From Myxococcota bacterium (GTDB lineage Bacteria; Myxococcota_A; Bradymonadia; UBA7976; UBA1532), in contig JAKLJY010000006.1 of NCBI GenBank assembly GCA_023150895.1, positions 1 through 64,000 on the forward strand: a DNA stretch of 64,000 nt. Direction: 5' to 3'. This document shows positions 28,526 through 35,879 of this stretch, one piece after another (position 1 is the stretch's first letter; every line of letters begins with the position of its first letter). Under the pieces are notes generated by a model that ran no database searches, was not told where the DNA came from, and saw only the letters and a program-made list of their open reading frames with translations. A program made the translations under genes and the position numbers.

Positions 28526-28533
28526 GGCCAATC

Positions 28534-28887
28534 GTGTTTCTCTTTTTCGCCATCGTCGCTGCGCTCGTGACCCTGTACCTGCTCGGCCGAACGCTCGCTC
28601 CTCTGACCGACCGTTCGGTCTTCACCGCGGCGGACCTCTCTCGTGTGGAGGATGAGTCCGCGGATCTCCTCGCGCAGCGAGACCGCCTCATCGGCGAGTT
28701 GAAGGACCTCGAAGTCGAGGCCGCCATGAACAAGATCGACCCCAACGACCTTTCGCGCCTCCGCGCGCGGTTCGAATCGGAGGCCCTCGAGGTCGTCCGT
28801 CGCATGGACGAGCGGGCCGCCGCCTATGCCGATCGGCTCGGCTCGGCGAAGCCAACGGGCGACGACCCCGCCACGGAGGCCCCATGA
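28534..28887 (+). CDS. Small membrane-anchored coiled-coil protein in the ccm cluster
   Basis: A 117-residue protein with a GTG start after GAGG. One N-terminal transmembrane helix (LFFAIVAALVTLYLLG) is followed by a charged coiled coil (ESADLLAQRDRLIGELKDLE) and a predicted helix pair. Topology resembles the N-terminal half of CcmI, which holds apocytochrome, but there are no TPRs, so CcmI identity is only a suggestion. Sits nine bases after ccmF and overlaps the next gene (ATGA). Confidence 0.7.
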   Translation: MFLFFAIVAALVTLYLLGRTLAPLTDRSVFTAADLSRVEDESADLLAQRDRLIGELKDLEVEAAMNKIDPNDLSRLRARFESEALEVVRRMDERAAAYADRLGSAKPTGDDPATEAP

Positions 28888-30125
28888 ACCGCCTCGCCCG
28901 CCTCGCACTCGCGCTCACGTTACTCGCGCCGGCGGCCGCAACGGCCGAAGGAGGCGGCGGGGCCGGCCTCCCGCCGTTCCTGGCCAAGATGCAACGGCAC
29001 GAGGTCCCCGTCCGCGTCCTGAAGCGTTCTCCCGCCGGCGATGTTTCGCCCGCCCCGGCTGGCTTGCCGGTGACGATCATGATTACGGCCGGCGGCTCCA
29101 AGGTCCGGTCGTACGATGCCGTGACGGGCGAAGGGGGCGTCGCGCGGTTCTCGGGCATTCCGACGAACCCCGAGGTGCAGGAGAGTATCGGTTACGTCGT
29201 CACGGTGCAGTCGGATGGGGTGAAGTTCCCGTTCAAGGCCGCCATCGTGCCGCTCGGTCCCGAAGGGGCGGTCGAAGTGGTCGTCGACGCCGTTTCGACG
29301 AGCGCCGACGAACTCGCGCTCCGGCACACGCACGTCGAGTTCTTCCCCGACGAGGAGAACCTGGTCGTCCGGCATTCGATGGAGCTGAGCAATCGGGGAC
29401 GGACGGCCGTCGACCTCTCCATGCAGCCGGGCGGGGGCCTGAGACTCCCGCTGCCGGCGGGCGGCAAGCACCCGGAGCTCCACGAAGACCTCCCGCAGGA
29501 GCTCGTCGAGGTTCGCGGCACGGATCTCTACTACAAGGGGGTCGTGCTGCCCGGGGGGCGGCCGACCGAGATCACCGTCGTCTACACGATCGCCTACGAG
29601 AATTCGGTCTTCGAGTGGTCTCAGACGGCGCCGGTCCGGACGACCGCCGCTTTCATCGTCGCGCCCACGGGCCGGCAGAGCGGGCAACGGGTCGATCTGC
29701 CCCTCACGCTGACGACCCGCGGGGAGGCCGGGGTCGTGCAAGAGCGTACGCTCGACGGCGGCCGCCGCTTCTCGATCCTTCGCATCCCCGATGCCAACCT
29801 CGCGCCCGGTCAACCGCTGCGTTTCGCCATCGGCGGGCTGCCGACGGGCAATCAGTGGAAGCTCGGCGCGATGGGCGCGGCGCTGCTCGTCGTCGTCGCG
29901 CTGGTCTTCTTCGGGTTCCGCGGGGCGCCTGCGGGAGACGCCGACCGCCTCTCCCGCGCACATCTGGAGAACGAGCGCGACCGCCTCCACAAGGCCCTCG
30001 ACCGCCTGCGCAAGGCCGTCGACAAGGGCCGCCTCAGCCCCGCCCGCTTCGAGCGCGAACAGGAGGCCATCACGGCCCGGCTCGTCTCGCTCTATCGAGC
30101 CCTGGACCGCCTGGAAAAGACCTGA
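28884..30125 (+). CDS. Exported, membrane-tethered protein of unknown function in the ccm operon
   Basis: A 413-residue protein. A signal peptide (RLALALTLLAPAAATAEG) leads to a beta-rich periplasmic region of about 300 residues, the first part resembling carboxypeptidase-regulatory/Ig-like folds (PVTIMITAGG, VTGEGGVARFSGIP). A transmembrane helix near residue 330 (MGAALLVVVALVFFGF) is followed by a charged coiled-coil end (ENERDRLHKALDRLRKAVDK), presumably cytoplasmic. I know no family name. Four-base overlap upstream and one-base overlap (TGATG) with ccmA downstream tie it to cytochrome c maturation. Confidence 0.75.
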   Translation: MNRLARLALALTLLAPAAATAEGGGGAGLPPFLAKMQRHEVPVRVLKRSPAGDVSPAPAGLPVTIMITAGGSKVRSYDAVTGEGGVARFSGIPTNPEVQESIGYVVTVQSDGVKFPFKAAIVPLGPEGAVEVVVDAVSTSADELALRHTHVEFFPDEENLVVRHSMELSNRGRTAVDLSMQPGGGLRLPLPAGGKHPELHEDLPQELVEVRGTDLYYKGVVLPGGRPTEITVVYTIAYENSVFEWSQTAPVRTTAAFIVAPTGRQSGQRVDLPLTLTTRGEAGVVQERTLDGGRRFSILRIPDANLAPGQPLRFAIGGLPTGNQWKLGAMGAALLVVVALVFFGFRGAPAGDADRLSRAHLENERDRLHKALDRLRKAVDKGRLSPARFEREQEAITARLVSLYRALDRLEKT

Positions 30126-30844
30126 TGCCCGGTCCGGCCTTCGAGTCGGTCGAAGCCCGCAAGCTCGGTCGCCTCTATGATGAAAGCTACGCGCTCGTCG
30201 ACGTCTCGGTTCGGTTCGAGGCGGGCACGGTGACCGCGCTGCTCGGACCGAATGGCGCCGGCAAGTCCACGTTGATGGGGATGCTGTCCACGGCCCTGCG
30301 GCCCTCGGAGGGCGAGGTCCTCTACGGAGGCCGGGCCCACGACGAGAATGACCCCTGGCTACGGTCCTGCATCGGATACCTGGGCCATCGGCCCATGCTC
30401 TATGGCGAACTCAGCGCGACGGAGAATCTCGACTTCTTCGGGCGCCTTCATGGCGTCCGCCCCGAAGCGACGCGCCATTGGCTCGAGCGGGTTGGCCTCA
30501 CCCGCGCCGCGGACCGTCCGGTGAGTGGTTTCTCGCGCGGCATGGCGCAGCGCCTCGCGCTCGCCCGGGCCCTGATGTCTTCGCCGTCGCTCCTCTTGCT
30601 CGACGAGCCCTTCACCGGCCTTGATCCGGAGGGCGTGCGACTCACGAAGTCGCTGGTCGCCGAACGCCGAGATGCGGGGGCGACGGTCGTCCTGGTGACG
30701 CACGACCTGGCCGTCACGGACGACCTCGCATCCCAGGCGGTCATTCTGCGTGGGGGGCGTCTGATGCACGCGGGCCCCTCCGGGGGTGACCTGGCGGGTT
30801 TGTACCGCACGCACGCCGAGGCGAAGGAGCGCCGGACGTCATGA
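30125..30844 (+). CDS. ccmA: Haem exporter ATPase CcmA
   Basis: A 239-residue ABC ATPase. Walker A GPNGAGKST begins at residue 41; signature FSRGMAQRLALARAL and Walker B LLLLDEPFTGLDPEG are intact, followed by the switch His in VTHD. With CcmB, C and D it drives release of holo-CcmE. ATG overlaps the previous stop by one base and the stop overlaps ccmB (ATGA). Confidence 0.95.
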   Translation: MPGPAFESVEARKLGRLYDESYALVDVSVRFEAGTVTALLGPNGAGKSTLMGMLSTALRPSEGEVLYGGRAHDENDPWLRSCIGYLGHRPMLYGELSATENLDFFGRLHGVRPEATRHWLERVGLTRAADRPVSGFSRGMAQRLALARALMSSPSLLLLDEPFTGLDPEGVRLTKSLVAERRDAGATVVLVTHDLAVTDDLASQAVILRGGRLMHAGPSGGDLAGLYRTHAEAKERRTS

Positions 30845-31518
30845 ACTTCGCCGAGACGCTCGCGCTGGTCTGGCGCAAGGACATGCGCATCGAGCTGCGC
30901 TCCAAGGACACGCTCGTGACCCTGGTGCTGTTCGCCCTCGTCATGACGATGGTCTTCACATTCGGCTTCGCCAACGACCCGCAGACGAACCTGCGGGTCT
31001 TTCCCTCGGTCCTCTGGGCGAACGTCCTGTTCTGCGGAACGCTGGGCGTGGGGCGGACATTCGCGCGTGAGGCCCGGGACGGCGCGTTCACGGCCCTGGT
31101 GCTGTCGCCGGCCCATCGGGGGGCCATCCTGGCCGCAAAGACGCTGGTCAACCTCTTCCTGACGCTGGTCGTGACCGCGCTGACGACCCCGATTCTCGCC
31201 GTGATGCTCCGTGTGGACCTCAGCGACGTCGCCGGCCTGATCTCGGCGCAGCTCTTCCTCGGCGCAGCGGGGTTCGCCCTCGTCGGCACGCCGTTGGCCG
31301 TCATGGCCGTCAACGCACGGTTCGCCGAGGTCCTCCTCCCGATGGTCGTGTTCCCCCTCGTCGCGCCCGTGTTGATCGCCGGCGTCACGGGGACGGCGTC
31401 CATCCTCGGGACGATTCCGGAGCAGGATCCGCGGCCGTGGTTTCAGCTCATGATCGGCTTCGACTTGGTGTATCTCGTCGGCGGCCAGTTCCTCTTCGAC
31501 CGCATGGTCACGGAGTGA
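30841..31518 (+). CDS. ccmB: Haem exporter membrane subunit CcmB
   Basis: A 225-residue protein with about six hydrophobic helices. The N-terminus (WRKDMRIELRSKDTL) and the EARDGAFTALVLSP stretch are typical of CcmB. It partners CcmA. Position between ccmA and ccmC is canonical. Seven bases separate it from ccmC. Confidence 0.95.
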   Translation: MNFAETLALVWRKDMRIELRSKDTLVTLVLFALVMTMVFTFGFANDPQTNLRVFPSVLWANVLFCGTLGVGRTFAREARDGAFTALVLSPAHRGAILAAKTLVNLFLTLVVTALTTPILAVMLRVDLSDVAGLISAQLFLGAAGFALVGTPLAVMAVNARFAEVLLPMVVFPLVAPVLIAGVTGTASILGTIPEQDPRPWFQLMIGFDLVYLVGGQFLFDRMVTE

Positions 31519-31525
31519 TGTCCCC

Positions 31526-32209
31526 ATGAACCTTCGTCTCGCCCTCGTCGCGCTGTGCACGGTCGGCGTGGTCGCCGGCCACTGGCTGGTGTTCGACTTC
31601 GCCCCCATCGAAGCGCGCATGGGGGTCGTCCAGAAGATCTTCTACTTCCACGTGCCGAGCGCGATGGCCTGCTACGCCGGGTTCATCGCGTGCTGCATCG
31701 GCAGCCTGGCCTACTTGTGGAGCCGAAAGGGGCGCTGGGACGCCCTGGCGCTCGCCGGCGCCGAACTCGGGCTGATCTTCGGCCTCATCGTGCTCGTCAC
31801 GGGCCCGCTCTGGGCCCGCCCGGCCTGGGGCGTCTGGTGGAAGTGGGAGCCGCGGCTGACGTCGATGGCCCTGCTCGTCCTCATGTTCGCCGCCTACTGG
31901 GTGCTTCACACGTTCGGCGGGACCGGTGAGGGCGTCCGGCGTTTTGCTGCCGCGCTGGCCGTCTTTGCGACACCGAACATCTATTTCGTCCACGTCGCCG
32001 TCGAGAAGTGGAAGGGGATGCACCCGGAGATCGAGGACAAGGCCGGCAGTGGCCTGAGTCCGGACATGCGCATCGCGTTTCTCGCCTCGATGGCCGCGCT
32101 GATGCTCCTCTTCGCGTTGCTCCTCGAACAACGCTATCGCATGCACCTGCACGCCCGCCTCGTCGGCGCGTTGCGACGTCGAATTCATCGCCTGGGAGGT
32201 GACGTATGA
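31526..32209 (+). CDS. ccmC: Haem handling protein CcmC
   Basis: A 227-residue, six-helix protein that presents haem to CcmE. The tryptophan-rich loop WGVWWKWEPR is at residues 101-110, with flanking His residues in FYFHVPSAM and YFVHVAVEKWKG as likely axial ligands. The C-terminus overlaps the CcmD-like gene by four bases. Confidence 0.95.
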   Translation: MNLRLALVALCTVGVVAGHWLVFDFAPIEARMGVVQKIFYFHVPSAMACYAGFIACCIGSLAYLWSRKGRWDALALAGAELGLIFGLIVLVTGPLWARPAWGVWWKWEPRLTSMALLVLMFAAYWVLHTFGGTGEGVRRFAAALAVFATPNIYFVHVAVEKWKGMHPEIEDKAGSGLSPDMRIAFLASMAALMLLFALLLEQRYRMHLHARLVGALRRRIHRLGGDV

Positions 32210-32487
32210 CCCGATGGCATCGCCATGCCGTGCTCGCCCTCTGCGCGCTCGGCGCAATGGCCACAGCGGCGCTCGCACAGGAGCCCGCCGAGCCGATCCG
32301 GCAGTTCGCCGCGGCCGAGGCCGCCCTCGAAGAGATGAAGTATCGTCATCTCTGGATCGCGTACGGCGCCATCTGGTTGTTCATCATGGCGCTCGTCGCG
32401 CGAACGGCCAAACGACAGGCCGGTCTCGCGAAAGACTTGCAGGCGCTCTCATTGCGCGTCGAGGAGATGGAGAAAGCCCGTGACTGA
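32206..32487 (+). CDS. CcmD-like small membrane protein
   Basis: A 93-residue protein. Residues 1-25 look like a signal peptide (AVLALCALGAMATAALA), followed by a short linker and a single helix (YGAIWLFIMALVARTAKR) with a positively charged exit and a helical tail (LSLRVEEMEKAR). The second half fits CcmD, which stabilises the CcmABC-CcmE complex; the added signal peptide is not found in classical CcmD. Overlaps ccmC by four bases and the next gene by eight. Confidence 0.75.
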   Translation: MTRWHRHAVLALCALGAMATAALAQEPAEPIRQFAAAEAALEEMKYRHLWIAYGAIWLFIMALVARTAKRQAGLAKDLQALSLRVEEMEKARD

Positions 32488-32635
32488 CATCATCCAGGCA
32501 CCCACGGCCAGCCACGTCGTCTACATCCCGTTCGTGCTCGTGATCGGCATCGTGATCGGGTTCGTCATCGGTCGCAAGGCGGGCATCAAGCAGGGCAAGG
32601 CCGAGTTCATCGGCGGCAACGACGAAGAGGTCTGA
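32480..32635 (+). CDS. 51-residue single-helix membrane protein
   Basis: A short gene starting at GTG 32480 inside the end of the CcmD-like gene, with GGAGA about ten bases upstream. The product MTDIIQAPTASHVVYIPFV has a glycine-rich hydrophobic helix (LVIGIVIGFVIG), then RKAGIKQGKAEF and an acidic end (NDEEV). The spacing of glycines in the helix suggests close helix packing. Coupling to the ccm genes suggests an accessory role; no family recognised. Too small for routine ORF calling. Confidence 0.6.
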   Translation: MTDIIQAPTASHVVYIPFVLVIGIVIGFVIGRKAGIKQGKAEFIGGNDEEV

Positions 32636-32675
32636 GGGGCCCGCAAGCGCCGCACCGTGTGACGGCGCGCGCCCC
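32636..32675 (+). terminator. Nested hairpin after the ccm operon
   Basis: Outer GGGGC (32636-32640) pairs with GCCCC (32671-32675); inner GCGCCG (32647-32652) pairs with CGGCGC (32663-32668). It starts right after the stop of the 51-residue gene, in the convergent gap. No T-run follows. Confidence 0.45.
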
Positions 32676-32764
32676 GTTGAATCCGGCGCCCGCCGATTGC
32701 CCGATGCGAGCGGATTCACATGCGCGGCGGCGGTTCGACTGCGTCCCGCACCGCCTGCCCGACG

Positions 32765-35700
32765 TCAGATGTCGGTATCCCAGCGGCAGCGAGCCGGGAT
32801 GAGGCCAGCGGGCTGCGCGTCCCAGTCGTCCGGGTGAATCGAGAGGTCGTTTCCGCCCGGTCGGTTGTACCAGCACGGATCCGAAAGCTGCGCGGTGTAG
32901 TCGGCGTCCGTGTCGTCGGCGCCTTCGTCGCGCGTGAAGTGGCAATGGTAGACGGCGATCATCGAGCAGGTCGTCACGTCCTCCCCGTAGAGGTTGATGA
33001 CCTCCTGCACGTCTCGCTCGGCGAGGAAGTCGCGCCCTTCGTCGATGCGGCGCTGCGCCTCGCGAATGATGGCCCAGTTCGCGGACGCGGCCCCGAGCCC
33101 GATGCGCGCGACGGACGTGGAGGACTGCGCCATGAGGCGCACGACCTGCATCATGGCCCACTGGTAGTTGCGGACCCACATGCCGAGCGCGTTGGCTTCG
33201 TTGCTGGAGTTGGCGATGTTCTGAAGCTCGAGCATGTCGAGCAGGTACTCCTCGTCGGAGAGCCCCTGCTCGTTGTCGAAGCCGAACTGCGCAAGCCGCG
33301 CGAGGTCCGACGCGACGGCGTTCAGGCGCTGCTGCATGTCGATGGCCTTGGCCTGTGCCGGGGGATTCTGGATCGTCAGGTAGGTCGTCAACTCCTCTTC
33401 GAGTTCGGCCAGGATGTTGGCGCCGCGCGCGAACTCGCCCGCCGGGAAGAAGTTGGCTGGGACGAACGTGTAGTCCATCATCCAGCCGGACCAGGCACTC
33501 TTGAGGCTGAAGAACGAGAGGGTGCCGTGGGCCGCGGCCTGGGAGTAACGCTGAGCCACCGTCGCGGCCTCCATCGCCACGAGGTAGTCGTCGCCGTCGC
33601 TGATGTCGGTCGCGTACTCGGCCGGCAGCCACGCGACGAGTTCGGGATCGGCGAGGATCTCGTCGAGGATGCCGGCTTCCTCGATGGCCTCGCGGAAGAG
33701 GGTGAGGTCGGAGTGGCCGACGCGCAGCAGGGTCTCTGCGTGGGCGCGGAGCGCCGGCAGTTCACCGGCGGGGAGGGCAGCCTCGGCCATGGCGAGCTCG
33801 AGTTGAATCGTGGCCGCCTCGACCGACTTCAGCGCGCCACCGAGGAAGATGGGCGTTCCGTAGGCCGAGCCGGCCATGACCGGTCCGGCCATCAAGCGGC
33901 CTTCGTTGAGGCGCAGGACGGCTCGGTTGAGCCGATTCGCGACGGCGGCCGGCAGCGCGGGCTGGCCGGCGAGGCGAGCCTGGATGCGCGTCCCGACGAC
34001 GTCGAGACCATCCCGAAGGTTGGCGTTGAGGACACGCGCGTCCACCTGAGTCGTGTTGCCCGCAAAGTCCGTCACGATGGTGCGCAGGACGTGGGGACCG
34101 ACCGGAACACGGCGCATGACGACCTCTCCGGCAGCATTGCACTTGGCCGCGACGTCGCCGGCGACGTTGTCGCCGCAACGGATGTTCGGCTGGCTGCGGG
34201 CCCCGCGCTGGGGGTTGCCGTTGCCGGCAAACGTGCGATCGGCCAGGGTCCGCGGTGCGCCCCCGGCGGGATCGAGGATGACCTGCACGCGGCGGACGCC
34301 AGAAACCTGGCCGTCACCCGGATCCTCGCCCGTCACGTTCAGCGGCATCGTCTCGGCGAGCGCGTAGAGCGGGTAGGTGTAATTCTGGTTGGCGACGACG
34401 CCCTGCTGCGAGGGGATGACGATCGACAGTGTCGGGGGCGTCCGGTCGATACCGAAACCGACGGAGTTGTCGACGACCGCATTGTTCGCGCCGTCCGTCA
34501 CCGTGACCGTCAACGCGTAGATGCCGTCCGCACGGTACTCGAGCGTCAGGACGCCCCCGTTGATGGCCTGTGCAGCGGGCGGCGGTTGCACGTTGACCTG
34601 CAAGGCGTTGCCGAGTGCGCTGCAGTTGTCGGTGATCCGGAGGTTGACCTGGGCGTTCTGATTGTACCAACCGAGGGCAGGGGCGTTGACGACCTCGATC
34701 CGCGGCGCGCTGTTGTCCGAGACCGTCACGTTGAGGTCGAACTGCCCGCGGTTGCCTGCGGGATCCTGCGCGACGTAGCGCAAGACGTGGGCGCCGCCGG
34801 TCAGCGTCACCGTCTGGGGGATCGGGCTGTGCACGACATTCGCGCCGGCCGGGTCGACGATGAGCGAGAGCGCGAGCTGGTTGGCATTGTAGCCATTGTC
34901 GTTCCACGCAACGCCGGGCACCTGCACGCTCGAGCCTGCGGGGTTGTTGCACTCGGCGACGAAGTTGGCCGGGGCACCGCCCTGGACGGCCGGCGCCGTG
35001 CGGTCCCGCACCCGGATCGTCGCGTTCGCCGTGCTCTGGTTGCCGGAGGCGTCCGTGCACGTGAACGTCACGTCCGTGTTGCCGAGGGGGAACCGGGCGG
35101 GCGCGTTGCTCGTAATCGCGGGGGCACCACACACGTCGTTGCAGACGGGGGCGGGATAGTTGACCGGCGTCCCGGCGGGGGATGAGGCCTCCGCCTCCAT
35201 GCCGGCGGGCGTCGGGTTCGGGGTGCTGACGAAGACCGGCGCGGTCGTGTCGACCACGTTGATTCGGTAGGCGCCCGTCGTCACGTTGCCGCGGCGGTCC
35301 GTGGCTCGGGCGACGATGTCGTGGCTGCCCCGGGCGAGCGTGAGGTTGCCGGGATTGAGGGGTTGCTGTTGCCCGGCGACCACACGGAATAGCACGACCG
35401 TCGGGTTCGGATCGCGGTTGTCGACCGCGCGCGGCAGCTGAATGTTGACCGTGGCCTCGCAGGTGGCGGCGTTCGCCAGGATCACGACCCGCTGATCGGC
35501 GAGCGGAGGGTCGAAGACGGGGGCCACGGTGTCCCGGGCCGCGACGTATCGGGCGAGGAAGCCTTCATACGACACGATGTTGCCGTTGGCCGAGCGACCC
35601 ACGGCCATGCCGAGGCCGGTGGCCGTGATGTGGCGAATGCCACCGCCGGTCGGCACACCACCGCCCGCGGCCTGCGCCTGGGGGTGAGAGGACTGGGCCA

Positions 35701-35767
35701 TCGCCGGGAGGGCGAAGAGGACGAGCGGAAGAAGGCTCGGCCAGATGCGAAGACGGACGGTGCGCAC
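32765..35767 (-). CDS. Large secreted HYR/Ig-like repeat protein
   Basis: A 1000-residue protein. GTG 35767 is chosen because GGGGGGAG lies five bases upstream and the product begins with a clean signal peptide (RIWPSLLPLVLFALPAMAQ). Residues about 75-560 hold repeated beta domains that each open with D-x-TAP or D-x-SAP/TPP (first at residue 79), the hallmark of HYR and related adhesion modules. Residues about 560-1000 are different: mostly helical, Ala/Glu/Leu-rich, ending in a Cys- and Trp-containing segment (CSMIAVYHCHF, CWYNRPGG, ARCRWDTDI). I recognise no enzyme motif there. A candidate for export by the nearby type II system (inference). Divergent from the lytic transglycosylase. Confidence 0.8.
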   Translation of the reverse strand: MRTVRLRIWPSLLPLVLFALPAMAQSSHPQAQAAGGGVPTGGGIRHITATGLGMAVGRSANGNIVSYEGFLARYVAARDTVAPVFDPPLADQRVVILANAATCEATVNIQLPRAVDNRDPNPTVVLFRVVAGQQQPLNPGNLTLARGSHDIVARATDRRGNVTTGAYRINVVDTTAPVFVSTPNPTPAGMEAEASSPAGTPVNYPAPVCNDVCGAPAITSNAPARFPLGNTDVTFTCTDASGNQSTANATIRVRDRTAPAVQGGAPANFVAECNNPAGSSVQVPGVAWNDNGYNANQLALSLIVDPAGANVVHSPIPQTVTLTGGAHVLRYVAQDPAGNRGQFDLNVTVSDNSAPRIEVVNAPALGWYNQNAQVNLRITDNCSALGNALQVNVQPPPAAQAINGGVLTLEYRADGIYALTVTVTDGANNAVVDNSVGFGIDRTPPTLSIVIPSQQGVVANQNYTYPLYALAETMPLNVTGEDPGDGQVSGVRRVQVILDPAGGAPRTLADRTFAGNGNPQRGARSQPNIRCGDNVAGDVAAKCNAAGEVVMRRVPVGPHVLRTIVTDFAGNTTQVDARVLNANLRDGLDVVGTRIQARLAGQPALPAAVANRLNRAVLRLNEGRLMAGPVMAGSAYGTPIFLGGALKSVEAATIQLELAMAEAALPAGELPALRAHAETLLRVGHSDLTLFREAIEEAGILDEILADPELVAWLPAEYATDISDGDDYLVAMEAATVAQRYSQAAAHGTLSFFSLKSAWSGWMMDYTFVPANFFPAGEFARGANILAELEEELTTYLTIQNPPAQAKAIDMQQRLNAVASDLARLAQFGFDNEQGLSDEEYLLDMLELQNIANSSNEANALGMWVRNYQWAMMQVVRLMAQSSTSVARIGLGAASANWAIIREAQRRIDEGRDFLAERDVQEVINLYGEDVTTCSMIAVYHCHFTRDEGADDTDADYTAQLSDPCWYNRPGGNDLSIHPDDWDAQPAGLIPARCRWDTDI

Positions 35768-35879
35768 GGTTCTCCCCCCTTGTGGCATGGTCTGATTCGC
35801 GCTTTCATCGAACGTAACATTCGGCAACCAGGGGCGGCAAGCACAATTGCTGTATCAGTTTCAGACAGAACGGAAATCT

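Noticed and set aside
26027-28531. Minus-strand open frame of about 830 codons opposite ccmF
   Set aside because: Shadow of ccmF, whose WWD motif and membrane helices are unmistakable.
32720-35185. Plus-strand open frame of about 820 codons opposite the HYR-like gene
   Set aside because: The minus strand has a signal peptide, ribosome-binding site and repeated D-x-TAP modules; the plus frame has none.
35768-35879. Promoter boxes for the HYR-like gene (TTGCCG-N17-TTACGT on the minus strand)
   Set aside because: The -10 match is too poor and several alternatives of equal quality exist in the same stretch.
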